Virus record (IMG/VR): IMGVR_UViG_3300007511_001396
Span: 1 to 64,000 of that record
Length of the DNA: 64,000 bases
Source of the DNA: a virus
Strand: one strand, 5' to 3'
Shown here: positions 6,829-15,570 of the stretch, piece by piece
Layout: each line of letters opens with the position of its first letter
Position numbering within the stretch: the first letter of the stretch is position 1
Notes under the pieces: generated by a model
The model's database searches: none
Seen by the model: the letters and a program-made list of their open reading frames with translations, nothing else
Told to the model about the DNA's origin: nothing
Program-made: the position numbers and the translations under genes

Positions 6829-8427
6829 ATGAAACAGTATGTGAAATATATTTTTGTTCTGGCGGCTATTTTTACTAGCTGCACAGAATATGAACTTCAT
6901 GGTGATAAAAAAACGGTGGTAGTGCCCGAAGAGTCTCCTGATATCTCTGTATATCCTACACATATTGATTTTGGCTCTCTTAATGCGGACGGAGACATTG
7001 CATCAGAAGTAATAGTGATCACTAACGATGGACTTGATACTCTAAATCTTGACAACCTTGAAATGAAGGTTGGTAGTAGCGTCTTTTCTTTGTCCTCATT
7101 GGCCGTAGGATCGCTTGAGCCTGACGAAAAAACAGAACTGACCTTGACATACGATCCAGAAACTTATTCTAGCGACAGCGATTCTATCGTCATTTATTCT
7201 AACGACCCAGATGAACACATTTTAGAAATTCCAATTGTTGGAGAGGGTGCGGCTCCTGTGATTGATATTTCGCCAGAAGAACAAGATATGGGTATGACTT
7301 TAGTCGGCTGCGAAAATGAACAAATAATAAAGATCTCTAATTTTGGTAATGTTGATCTCGAAATAACAAGTGTTAATTATTTTGTTTCTTATCCTGCTGA
7401 CCTTTCTATCAGCACAGAAGAAAATATTAATGGTTTTCTGCCTTGGATTATACCACCAGGTGATTCTAAAATGGTCAAAGTGTATCATAACCCAATGGAC
7501 AGTGGTGCTGATTCAGGCTTTATCGAAATAGAGTCAAACGACCCCTTTGTTCCTGTTGCTGTTGCTGACCAAGACGCTTTTGGGGATTACACGGCGACAT
7601 TTGAAGAAAGATTTGAACAAGAAGAGATTGATTCCGTTGATGTCTTGTTTGTTGTTGATAACTCAGGTTCCATGGGATTCAATCAGATCAATTTATTGAA
7701 CAATTTCAATAGATTCCTAGTGTATTTAACATCTTCCGGAGTTTCATACAATATAGCTTTCATAACTACTGATGATCATGAGCTTGTTGGCCCTGTCATT
7801 AATTCTATGTTGGCAGATCCGTTAGCAGAAGCGTTGACACAAATAGGAAGTATCGGCACCAGAGGAAGCGCCCATGAACAAGGGTTTCAATCATCTCACG
7901 ATGCCCTACAGGCAGGTGGTCCAGCAGGAGATGGTGGGGACTTTTTCAGAAGAGATGCCAAATTAGTTATTATCTATGTTTCCGATGAAGATGATAGAAC
8001 ATATTCACACACACCTGCCACAATGTCTTCTTTTTTGTGGAGCTTAAAAAGCGATACTACGTTGGTAGTAGCTCATGCTATTGCTGGTGATGTGCCAGGG
8101 GGGTGTTCAACTAATGGTGGAGCAGATGAGGCACTAGAATACTTTGATTTGGTGGGATTAATGGGAGGAACATTCTTGTCTATCTGTGAAGATGATTGGA
8201 GTACACCGATGGAGAGCTTGGCTACTGCTTCTATTGTGTATGACACTTTTTTCCTCACCGAAACCCCCCTAGAGCGTACCATTCAAGTATTTGTAAATGG
8301 CGTAGAGGAATCTGGTTGGGTTTATAATAGTTCTGATAATTCTATTGTGTTTGAACGCTCTGCTATTCCATATGATGGCGATGACATTATTGTGGAGTAT
8401 GCTACCTTAGCTGAATGTATTGAGTAG
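6829..8427 (+). CDS. Lipoprotein with Hydin-like Ig repeats and a vWA domain
   Basis: ATG 6829 follows TAGGAG. The start KQYVKYIFVLAAIFTSC is a lipoprotein-type leader with Cys18 as the likely lipidated residue. Residues about 38-140 and 142-245 are two ASPM/SPD-2/Hydin-type beta domains (IDFGSL...GSLEPDEKTELTLTYDP). From about 270 there is a von Willebrand A domain with the MIDAS sequence DNSGS at 277-281. The C-terminus has the beta module (TIQVFVNGVEESGWVYN) seen in secreted vWA proteins of deltaproteobacterial lineages. It is probably a host-derived surface lipoprotein; a role in receptor masking or adhesion is inference. It is unusual in a phage. Confidence 0.75.
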   Translation: MKQYVKYIFVLAAIFTSCTEYELHGDKKTVVVPEESPDISVYPTHIDFGSLNADGDIASEVIVITNDGLDTLNLDNLEMKVGSSVFSLSSLAVGSLEPDEKTELTLTYDPETYSSDSDSIVIYSNDPDEHILEIPIVGEGAAPVIDISPEEQDMGMTLVGCENEQIIKISNFGNVDLEITSVNYFVSYPADLSISTEENINGFLPWIIPPGDSKMVKVYHNPMDSGADSGFIEIESNDPFVPVAVADQDAFGDYTATFEERFEQEEIDSVDVLFVVDNSGSMGFNQINLLNNFNRFLVYLTSSGVSYNIAFITTDDHELVGPVINSMLADPLAEALTQIGSIGTRGSAHEQGFQSSHDALQAGGPAGDGGDFFRRDAKLVIIYVSDEDDRTYSHTPATMSSFLWSLKSDTTLVVAHAIAGDVPGGCSTNGGADEALEYFDLVGLMGGTFLSICEDDWSTPMESLATASIVYDTFFLTETPLERTIQVFVNGVEESGWVYNSSDNSIVFERSAIPYDGDDIIVEYATLAECIE

Positions 8428-8489
8428 TTTATTATTTTTGGTTCTCTCCGATCTACTTATTAACGATATAAAGAAACAAGGAGTTTTAG

Positions 8490-9245
8490 ATGAACAGAGT
8501 AACGCTTATAATTTTTGCCATCGCTTGGGCGGCGGCCTTATCTTTCGGGTTGGCAACCGCAGCCGCCGCAGCAGAGCCTATCACAAGTAGTGGCTCTGAG
8601 AGCGTCTCAGCTTCTATGTCCCTGGTTGAAAAAAGAGTAAGGGAGGCTGCAGTGCAAATAGTTTTTGCGACAGGTGGACACGGCTCTGGCTCGCTTATAA
8701 AATATAAAGATTTACATCTTGTGATTACTGCCCAGCACGTTGCAGACGGGAGTTTGGGGAAAGTTTATCATGTTCAAAAGAGAGACGAGATAAAGAGAGG
8801 TGTTTTAGTTTATTCAGATGAGGCTCACGACATTGCAATTTTATTAATAACTCCGTCTAATCGTTTTGTGGGCATTAAACCTATCAAATACAACCCTCTA
8901 AAGGATATTGCTGAGGTGGGTACCAAAATTATTTATTCTGGCTATCCTTCGCACCACAGCACTCTTTCATTTAGAGGAGAGATTGTCGGGAATGAAGTTG
9001 TTAACGGCGCAGGAACAATGTTAATGATAGACGTGTTTGGCTGGTTTGGGTCATCTGGTTCTGTTGTGTACAATACAGATGGACAAATCGTTGGAATATT
9101 GTGGGGAGTAGATGTTGAAAGGCGACGAAATAATCAAGTGAACGAAAATATGGTCTGGGTTTCGCCTATACAAAATCTAGACATTGATTTAGCTATTAAA
9201 GCTTTGTGCAATGGACTAAATAAACCACCAAAAGCTTGTAGATGA
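8490..9245 (+). CDS. Secreted trypsin-like serine protease
   Basis: A 251-residue protein with an N-terminal signal peptide (LIIFAIAWAAALSFGLATAAAAAE). The chymotrypsin-fold triad is visible: H83 in TAQHV, D114 in DEAHDIAIL and S189 in GWFGSSGSVV. It lacks the PDZ domain of DegP-type proteases. ATG 8490 is preceded by AAGGAG. It overlaps the Nudix gene by 4 nt. A periplasmic protease expressed by a phage could process envelope proteins or defend against superinfection; this is inference. Confidence 0.8.
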   Translation: MNRVTLIIFAIAWAAALSFGLATAAAAAEPITSSGSESVSASMSLVEKRVREAAVQIVFATGGHGSGSLIKYKDLHLVITAQHVADGSLGKVYHVQKRDEIKRGVLVYSDEAHDIAILLITPSNRFVGIKPIKYNPLKDIAEVGTKIIYSGYPSHHSTLSFRGEIVGNEVVNGAGTMLMIDVFGWFGSSGSVVYNTDGQIVGILWGVDVERRRNNQVNENMVWVSPIQNLDIDLAIKALCNGLNKPPKACR

Positions 9246-9703
9246 TAAATATTAAATGGAAGAAACTCGTCGATAACGAGAAACTAAATACAGTGGCGTC
9301 TGTTATTTGCTCCGATGAAGATAAGATATTAGTTTTATTGAGATCAGAAACTGATAGCTTTGCACCATTACATTGGGATTTACCAGGTGGCCATGTAGAT
9401 GATTCAGATGCATCGATAGAGGCCGGGGCAATTAGAGAATTGGCCGAGGAGGCTGGATTAATAGCCAATTTAGATGATTTAAGATATGTAACCAAGAAGA
9501 GATTTAATAACACAAATAAATATTTCTTTATAATATCTGAATGGGATGGTGCTGTCAGGCTAATAAAAAATCCAAAAACTGGTATCCTTGAACACATTGA
9601 ATATAAATGGCTCACAATTAGTGAAATAAAAGAACTAGAAAAATCAATTATTCCCGCCTATTTATTGAAAAAAGGATTGGAGTTCTTAGATGACAAATTT
9701 TAA
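9242..9703 (+). CDS. Nudix hydrolase
   Basis: A 153-residue protein with a Nudix box at about residues 49-72 (GGHVDDSD...REL.EEAGL); the REL-x-EE-x-G core that binds metal is intact and the first part is one residue longer than the MutT standard. Phage Nudix enzymes act on nucleoside diphosphate derivatives such as ADP-ribose, dGTP or RNA caps. The substrate cannot be told here, although a nearby ADP-ribosyltransferase makes ADP-ribose-type substrates conceivable. Translationally coupled to both neighbours. Confidence 0.82.
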   Translation: MINIKWKKLVDNEKLNTVASVICSDEDKILVLLRSETDSFAPLHWDLPGGHVDDSDASIEAGAIRELAEEAGLIANLDDLRYVTKKRFNNTNKYFFIISEWDGAVRLIKNPKTGILEHIEYKWLTISEIKELEKSIIPAYLLKKGLEFLDDKF

Positions 9704-12401
9704 TAATGTTTGGAAAACTTTTTTAAACGAGAGTGGGTTCCAAAACGGACAATCTATTCAAGAAATCACAGACGACGAAGTAGAGCACATCCGCCCGATT
9801 CTTGACAGAATGGAAGAAGATCCAGACGCTCTCGCTTTTGGGGAATTATTCGATGGCAAAAACCGCCTCGTAATCGACTTTCCAACAACAGACGACACAT
9901 CAGAGATCGGTCGATTTATTGATATGATTGAAAACCAGCACGGCCTAACAGTCGACTACGCCAAGGGAATGGTTTCAGCAGAAAGAAAATTCAAGGCCGC
10001 CGCCCCAGACATTACTGGTGTGTCATATGCTTTAGGTGGAAAAGAGGTGACTAAAAAGTTCCAAATGAAGATTGGTAAGTATTTTGCCAAACTTGAAGAG
10101 CTTTTTTCGCGTTGGGCAGATATAATGCGAGAGGCGGACAAAACTTTGCAAAAGTCAAGTGGCCCAACTGCTCGACCCAAACTGGCTAGAATCTGGATTG
10201 GGCGCGGGGATTTCCCAAAAGCTTTCACTCCCGAAACTCTAAAAAATTATTTTAACACCGTAAACCAACTTGCGCTTTATACAAACATAAATCCCAGTGT
10301 TGTTGGCCATTGGAATCGTGCGGAGAAGTTTTTAGCCCCCACCGCTCGACGGAAATATGTCGCCGACGCTGAAGAACGGCGGCAAACCCAAGATGAAGAG
10401 GACAAGAGGAGGGGAAAAGAGCCTCGGAAGCGCAAACCTGTTGTTGCTCCAAGAACAGTGTTTGGTGTCTGGGCAGAATTCTGGGTTCAGAACGCTGATT
10501 ACATCAAGAAGAACATCGACGACATTAAGAGCGGCAACAAATACTCCATGGTCATCACTCGCCACCCCATCGATGTTCTCCGTATGGCTGACTTCGACCC
10601 TTTTGAATCTTGTCACTCGCCGCCATCACGACAAAACACTGAAAGCTATTATAAATGTGCTGTTGCAGAGGCTCACGGCGAAGGCGCCGTTGCTTATGTT
10701 GTCGAGACTGCTGATCTTCTAGCCACAACCGACTCTGGTACAATAGAAGAGGCCGAGGGCAAAATACAAGAGGGAGAGTTGTTCGCAGACGAGGCCCGGT
10801 ACGGTGTTCACGGACATCATGAGGAATTAGAGCCCGTCTCTCGTTTAAGATTGAGGTTGGCGAATGCTGTGATGGGCGGTGGCGAAGTTTCTGACATCGC
10901 TGTTCCCGAAGCTCGTGTATACGGTGAACCAATTGCTGGCCTCCAAGCTCGCCTATTGAAGTGGGCTCAAGAAAAGCAAGCACACATAGTCGAAAAGCTT
11001 CCGAGAACAAAAGACGGTAAATATGATCTCGGGAAAATACATTTCCGAGGAGGCTCTTATAGCGACTCTGGCGGCGAAGGCGGTCTTGGAGTGCGCTTTC
11101 GCGAGTTGATAGGGGTAGATCGAACTGAAACTATCGGGAACGTAAACAAGGATAATACAACTGAAGAAGAACTCCCTAGTCACGTTGAAGGCCTTATTGG
11201 TCGGTGGACAGAGGAGTGCACGGAGATCGCTGACAAATGGAACGACATGATGAAATACATCGACATGGGTTTCGACGTCGAAGACGACGGCGCTGGCGGT
11301 GTGTATATCCAACCATCTGCTAAAATTAGTATACAGATACCAAGAACAGATTTCTCTCGCCTTCCAAACCACAGCGACGTTAATGATTTAGTTTCCGAAG
11401 CCGGTGAGTATTTTAGAGATGTTGGGTATGGCTATGTGGGAAGTATAACATACTCACATATGCCAAGGAATCACATGATCGTCGGCTGGAACATCGATCC
11501 AGAGGCAGTGCCGGGAATGCCACAGCAGGACATCTATTTCGACCCAGAGATACTCGATGACCTCGGCGCAGAATTAAACAAAATCGATGATTTGGAAAAT
11601 GATTATGAGTTGTTCAGTAAAAAAGTATTGCAGCTGTTTAAACGTGACGGATGGATGTCAGGTGGCACCTTCCAGAACTGGGCCCTCGAACTTTATGATG
11701 ACAACGACCTGTATTATGAGTGGTCTGCGACGATTGATGAGCCTGACGAGCATGACGAGTTCTATGAGATTGAACTAAAGACCACCGACACCATAATCAA
11801 TCTTGCTGACTTCGTTGATAAGGACAAATACACGGTTAAGTGGAAATCCGGCAACCCAACAATAGCTTCTATCAATAACTATCCTGTGGCCTATGTTTAT
11901 AGTACAGGTAGGGGTGAAGAAGTCGAGGTCTCTGAAGCTCAAGAAGGTTTAAACGGGTATTACGATACATTTGCGAAAGCTAAACAAAACATTGAGGCTA
12001 TACTTGGAGAAAACGACTACGCTTATGACAGGATTATAAGTATTCTCAACAGCAGAGATTTTAGCATCGCTCTCAAAAAAGCCATGGGTGAAGGGAACCT
12101 TACTGATGGAATGTGGATGCCGAACTGGAATGTTAGTGCTAAAATGGCAGGCTCCTACGGCGATGAGGGCGACGTTGAAATAGAGATCGCAATGGCATCC
12201 GACGCCGACGACCCTGACGCTGCTGTTGCCTCGATGAAATCTGTGGCAGAAGAGTGGGACGACAACGACGAACTCAATGCAATGATTGCGAAGGTTGCTA
12301 AAGTTGTGCTGACCAAGGAATTGCAAGAGTCGAGGGTCAAAGGCAGAGTGAATGAGAACAAGAAAATAGTAAATACTTGGAAGGAATTTTTAAAATCATG
12401 A
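9690..12401 (+). CDS. Large 903-aa protein with targeting-like peptide at both ends
   Basis: No family recognised with certainty. The N-terminus TNFNNVWKTFLNE|S resembles the W-K-x-F-L-x-E leaders of the downstream genes, and the last residues (NKKIVNTWKEFLKS) repeat the same pattern. The middle has a long basic helix (around residue 235: EERRQTQDEEDKRRGKEPRK) and a notable block DFDPFESCHSPPSRQNTESY followed by KCAVAEAHGEGAVAYVVE. GC content is visibly higher than in most neighbours. Position at the head of the leader-bearing cluster suggests an internal head protein or injected effector (inference). It overlaps the next gene through ATGA. Confidence 0.6.
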   Translation: MTNFNNVWKTFLNESGFQNGQSIQEITDDEVEHIRPILDRMEEDPDALAFGELFDGKNRLVIDFPTTDDTSEIGRFIDMIENQHGLTVDYAKGMVSAERKFKAAAPDITGVSYALGGKEVTKKFQMKIGKYFAKLEELFSRWADIMREADKTLQKSSGPTARPKLARIWIGRGDFPKAFTPETLKNYFNTVNQLALYTNINPSVVGHWNRAEKFLAPTARRKYVADAEERRQTQDEEDKRRGKEPRKRKPVVAPRTVFGVWAEFWVQNADYIKKNIDDIKSGNKYSMVITRHPIDVLRMADFDPFESCHSPPSRQNTESYYKCAVAEAHGEGAVAYVVETADLLATTDSGTIEEAEGKIQEGELFADEARYGVHGHHEELEPVSRLRLRLANAVMGGGEVSDIAVPEARVYGEPIAGLQARLLKWAQEKQAHIVEKLPRTKDGKYDLGKIHFRGGSYSDSGGEGGLGVRFRELIGVDRTETIGNVNKDNTTEEELPSHVEGLIGRWTEECTEIADKWNDMMKYIDMGFDVEDDGAGGVYIQPSAKISIQIPRTDFSRLPNHSDVNDLVSEAGEYFRDVGYGYVGSITYSHMPRNHMIVGWNIDPEAVPGMPQQDIYFDPEILDDLGAELNKIDDLENDYELFSKKVLQLFKRDGWMSGGTFQNWALELYDDNDLYYEWSATIDEPDEHDEFYEIELKTTDTIINLADFVDKDKYTVKWKSGNPTIASINNYPVAYVYSTGRGEEVEVSEAQEGLNGYYDTFAKAKQNIEAILGENDYAYDRIISILNSRDFSIALKKAMGEGNLTDGMWMPNWNVSAKMAGSYGDEGDVEIEIAMASDADDPDAAVASMKSVAEEWDDNDELNAMIAKVAKVVLTKELQESRVKGRVNENKKIVNTWKEFLKS

Positions 12402-13231
12402 AATTATTAATGGAAAGGTGGCAAAGGTTTGTCATAAATGAAAAAGCCTGGATGGGGAAAGCCTTCCAAACGTTTAAGCGAAGGGTTGCTAAAGGTGAGC
12501 ATCCCCTAGCAGCAGCAAGGCGCACTTTAATAGGTGGCATAGATGAGAAAACAGGACAAGAATTAGAAGGCTCTACAAGGGTCGTATTTCAAATACCAAA
12601 AAACACAGATATGGTTGTCAAAGTCATCGCCGTTGATCTTTTAAAAAGGACAGGACAAGAATGGCTGCCACCAGACGAACCAGATTATGATAGAGGGAAT
12701 TTTAACAGACACCAAAAGATAATGTCAAATAAAAATGAAGCGTCTGTCAAACTTCAGATGAAATACCAAGATATATTTCCGAAAATATGGGAAGCGGCTG
12801 AGGATTACTCCTGGATACTAGTTGAGCGAGTAGAATTATTTGCTACACACAAAGAGATGATGGAGTTTCTTGGACTAGGAGAATTTTCTTTGAGTCGTCA
12901 AGAGTGGTTAGTTATTATGGAGGAAGTATTCAAACAATTACAGGGGCGAAGTAGGGCTGCGATCAATGCCAGAAATGACGTTTCAGAGAATGCCGATTTG
13001 GATGCCACAGTGGCAGATAACGGAAGCGAGAGGGAAGCTTTTATCACCAGAGATGAGCAAATGAAAGTTGTTGAACAATTAATAAATAATCATCACTTAC
13101 GTAGCATTTTTACTATCTTGGCAAAGACAAAGTTTCAGCCTAGAGAGTTTAGATATCAAAATGTCGGATATTCTAAAATAACTAACAAACTTATTTTATT
13201 AGATACTGGTGTATGGGACGAGAAACTATAA
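12398..13231 (+). CDS. Kinase-like protein with shared N-terminal leader
   Basis: Start chosen at ATG 12398, which overlaps the previous stop (ATGA) and gives MKLLMERWQRFVINE|K, the shared leader. The 277-residue protein then shows features reminiscent of a protein kinase fold: a VVFQIPKNTDMVVKV strand with K75, a conserved-looking Glu in the following helix (near 114), a hinge-like SWILVERVELF, and near the end GYSKITNKLILLDTGV, where DTG sits in the DFG position. A clear HRD loop is not visible, so it could be an atypical or inactive kinase. Head packaging and injection are inferred from the leader. Confidence 0.5.
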   Translation: MKLLMERWQRFVINEKAWMGKAFQTFKRRVAKGEHPLAAARRTLIGGIDEKTGQELEGSTRVVFQIPKNTDMVVKVIAVDLLKRTGQEWLPPDEPDYDRGNFNRHQKIMSNKNEASVKLQMKYQDIFPKIWEAAEDYSWILVERVELFATHKEMMEFLGLGEFSLSRQEWLVIMEEVFKQLQGRSRAAINARNDVSENADLDATVADNGSEREAFITRDEQMKVVEQLINNHHLRSIFTILAKTKFQPREFRYQNVGYSKITNKLILLDTGVWDEKL

Positions 13232-13603
13232 ATGAAAGCTATTGTTTTCAAAAACAGTAAAATACCACAGCTGTTAAGTATTGTTATACCTGTGGGGGCT
13301 ATTACTTTATTTCCTTTTATTTTTATTAGGGGTGATGGAGATGAGCGTGTGATAAATCATGAAAGCATTCATATCGCTCAATATGCTGAACTCTGGGTAA
13401 TTGGGTTTTTATTTTTATATGCTCTCGACTATTTGCGGGGCTACATAAAATACTGGCACATTCGTAGTGACATTTCACCAGCAGCACATAAATTTGCGGC
13501 TTATAAAAACATTCGTTTTGAACAAGAGGCATATTCTTATGAGTATGATATGAACTATTTAGAGAATAGGGTGCCATATGCTTGGCGAAAATATAAGATT
13601 TAA
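13232..13603 (+). CDS. Membrane protein with HExxH motif
   Basis: A 123-residue protein. Residues 42-47 read NHESIH, a zinc-peptidase type HExxH, followed by a hydrophobic span (LWVIGFLFLYALDYL) and later FEQEAYSYE, which could supply a third ligand. A preceding hydrophobic stretch (LLSIVIPVGAITLFPFIFI) suggests membrane association. Small HExxH membrane proteins of this shape are known but uncharacterised; activity is not assured. It lies directly between leader-bearing genes. Confidence 0.5.
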   Translation: MKAIVFKNSKIPQLLSIVIPVGAITLFPFIFIRGDGDERVINHESIHIAQYAELWVIGFLFLYALDYLRGYIKYWHIRSDISPAAHKFAAYKNIRFEQEAYSYEYDMNYLENRVPYAWRKYKI

Positions 13604-13606
13604 ACA

Positions 13607-13978
13607 ATGAAATTAATTTTTGAAAATTGGCGAAAGTTTGTATCCGAGGAAGAGGACACACAGCCCTCCGAGTATATTGATTTTAAAAGAGGTGACTGCT
13701 CTCTCTTGGCTAATGTAGTGGCAGATATGTTAGAACTGCCGACTTACGGCATTTTTGATAAAGCAGGCAACATACAGCATGTTTTTGTCTATGATCCTGA
13801 TACCGATGAAGCTATAGATTGTCGCGGAAGAATGCCAGTTAGAGATATAACCCAAAACATTCGTGGAGACGATTTAACTTATAGAAAAATAACACAACAA
13901 GAAATTAAAGATACATTTGGCACATATAGTGATGAAGAATACGAATATGCTGAAGAAGAGGCACACTCAATCATATGA
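13607..13978 (+). CDS. Possible Cys-His-Asp enzyme with shared N-terminal leader
   Basis: A 123-residue protein that starts MKLIFENWRKFVSE|E, one of the clearest copies of the shared leader. After it come C31 (RGDCSLLANVV), H58 (NIQHVFVYDPD) and an acidic residue near 72 (EAIDCRG), the order expected of papain-like or transglutaminase-like folds. The protein is small and the assignment is pattern-based only. A deamidase, protease or toxin-like effector delivered from the head is one reading (inference). It overlaps the next gene by 4 nt. Confidence 0.5.
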   Translation: MKLIFENWRKFVSEEEDTQPSEYIDFKRGDCSLLANVVADMLELPTYGIFDKAGNIQHVFVYDPDTDEAIDCRGRMPVRDITQNIRGDDLTYRKITQQEIKDTFGTYSDEEYEYAEEEAHSII

Positions 13979-14658
13979 AACTCCTACTTGAACAATGGCG
14001 ACAGTTCGTTAATGAAGAATATGAGCCGATTACAACTCTGCGAGTTTTTGATTTTGACGAAACAATAGCTCACACTCGTTCCGTAACACGTGTTACAGCC
14101 CCAGATGGTTCAACATTTTCCTTATCTGATCAGAAAGAATTTGACAGCTTTATGTCTTCTATGGCCGAAAAAGAGGGCATTAAAACATTTGATCCAGTTA
14201 GTGAGTTGATAAAGCTAGGATATAAAATGGATTTTTCTGATTTTGGAATTGTCAAAGAACCAACAGAAATAACAATTGTTACGGATGTGTTACGCACCTT
14301 CCCAACTAACTCTAAAACATATGTTATGACAGCAAGACGAGGCAACTCAATTGGGCCAATATTAGACTATTTAGAAGATATTGGTATAGACTCGTCAAAA
14401 GTTAGACCTATTGCAACCCAAGGTCAGTCAAAGGGGGCAACAATAGCACAAATGATAAGTAATAAAATAATGTCTACAGGTAAATCTAATATTACGCGAG
14501 TAGAATATTATGAAGATTCAGATAAAAACATTCAAGATGTTTTAGATCATATTTGTCGAGGAAATATTGATGCCATAAAAACAAAAGATTTTGAACTAGT
14601 CATATATAAAGTTATTTCTAATGGCGATGGATACACTTTTGAAAAGATTGGTTGCTAA
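13975..14658 (+). CDS. HAD-superfamily hydrolase with shared N-terminal leader
   Basis: A 227-residue protein beginning MKLLLEQWRQFVNE|E. The HAD motifs are clear: DFDET at 26-30 (nucleophile D26, D28), VMTARR for motif II and YYEDSDKNI for motif IV. It resembles the HAD/acid phosphatase-like domains that remove phosphates from nucleotides or polynucleotide ends. Substrate unknown. The gene carries three CGTAAC/GTTACG hexamers (14082, 14278, 14289) of the kind clustered at 699-2232. The leader suggests co-packaging with its neighbours (inference). Confidence 0.75.
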   Translation: MKLLLEQWRQFVNEEYEPITTLRVFDFDETIAHTRSVTRVTAPDGSTFSLSDQKEFDSFMSSMAEKEGIKTFDPVSELIKLGYKMDFSDFGIVKEPTEITIVTDVLRTFPTNSKTYVMTARRGNSIGPILDYLEDIGIDSSKVRPIATQGQSKGATIAQMISNKIMSTGKSNITRVEYYEDSDKNIQDVLDHICRGNIDAIKTKDFELVIYKVISNGDGYTFEKIGC

Positions 14659-14691
14659 TTTAGAACTACTTACGAATACGGAGATATTCTT

Positions 14692-15012
14692 ATGCCTATA
14701 GAAAACGGATGGGACACTTATTCTAAATTAGTCCTACAGCAACTTGAGTCAATGTCAAAAGGGATTGATGCCTTAAGAGAAGAGTTACACGGAGTAAAGC
14801 AAGAACTAACTGAGCTAAAAGCCAGAGAGGACAGAATATATGACCTCAAAGAATGGAAAGAAAAGATTGATGAAGTAGTATCGCCAACGCAACTTGGAAA
14901 AATAGTACTCGATGTAGAATCATTAAAGATTTTTCAGACAAAGGCAGTGACAATATTTATGGTTGTGCAATTTGTGATGGCAATCGCAGTAGTATATTCT
15001 CATTATTTGTAA
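14692..15012 (+). CDS. Coiled-coil protein with C-terminal membrane anchor
   Basis: A 106-residue product: residues 10-60 form a heptad-rich coiled coil (LREELHGVKQELTELKARED) and the last 25 residues are hydrophobic (VTIFMVVQFVMAIAVVYSHYL), so it should be tail-anchored in the membrane. This shape is common in small phage proteins near lysis or membrane functions. No family named with confidence. Confidence 0.55.
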   Translation: MPIENGWDTYSKLVLQQLESMSKGIDALREELHGVKQELTELKAREDRIYDLKEWKEKIDEVVSPTQLGKIVLDVESLKIFQTKAVTIFMVVQFVMAIAVVYSHYL

Positions 15013-15094
15013 ATGTTCAATATTTTAGACAACTATTAAACAAATAAGGTATTTTTGGATTATCGCTTTAGGCCACTGGTGGTATAGTTACTTT

Positions 15095-15382
15095 ATGACG
15101 TGGGAATATGTAGACAAATCAGTTATTACAAGAATAGTGAATCAAATTGCTGGAAAGATTTCAGAAGAAGATAATCTTGTAGAGCCATATTTTATCCAAG
15201 GTAGCGGTAATATATGGTGTTATAAACCAAATAGCAAAAGTATGGTACGATTACCACGAGGCATTTATGGATTTATTATTAGCCTCAAAGAAGATAATTT
15301 GGGGCGTGTTTTGTTCTATTCAGAATATGGGGACATAGTGGTTATAGAAAAGGAAGAGCTCATAACAATAGGATTTAACTAA
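15095..15382 (+). CDS. Small beta-rich protein, possibly SH3-like
   Basis: A 95-residue product with an N-terminal helix and then beta-type segments (RGIYGFIISLKE, GRVLFYSEYGDIVVIEKEELI). It may be a distant member of the small SH3-like set but lacks the GDL(V/I) signature. The 82-bp gap before it holds GGTATAGTTAC (15078-15088), also seen at 22730. Stop overlaps the next gene's ATG. Confidence 0.48.
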   Translation: MTWEYVDKSVITRIVNQIAGKISEEDNLVEPYFIQGSGNIWCYKPNSKSMVRLPRGIYGFIISLKEDNLGRVLFYSEYGDIVVIEKEELITIGFN

Positions 15383-15525
15383 TGCTATTTTCATTTAATA
15401 ATTTTTGGCTCTTTGCTGTTACTTTATTCGGAACATGGGCATTTTATGGACTGTTCGGATTTGACTTCACAATTGTCACTGTGTTGGCCATAGGTTTGTT
15501 CTCAAGCTTTACAAATAATGTTTGA
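15382..15525 (+). CDS. Small membrane protein, 47 aa
   Basis: ATG 15382 overlaps the stop of the preceding gene. The product is almost wholly hydrophobic (FWLFAVTLFGTWAFYGLFGF and FTIVTVLAIGLFSSF), with two predicted spans. Translation by coupling is likely since no strong ribosome binding site is seen. Function unknown. Confidence 0.5.
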   Translation: MLFSFNNFWLFAVTLFGTWAFYGLFGFDFTIVTVLAIGLFSSFTNNV

Positions 15526-15539
15526 TAAAGATAAAGCTT

Positions 15540-15546
15540 CTATTTA
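15540..15546 (+). promoter_or_regulatory. CTATTTA element, candidate phage promoter
   Basis: CTATTTA in the short gap between 15525 and 15571, 25 nt upstream of the ATG at 15571. Confidence 0.33.
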
Positions 15547-15570
15547 TATTTAACAGGAAGTTTAAATGAA

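Noticed and set aside
10252-11372. Several leftward open frames of 66-151 aa inside the 903-aa gene
   Set aside because: They lie opposite a long intact coding frame and have shadow-type composition (Cys, His, Leu, Arg rich).
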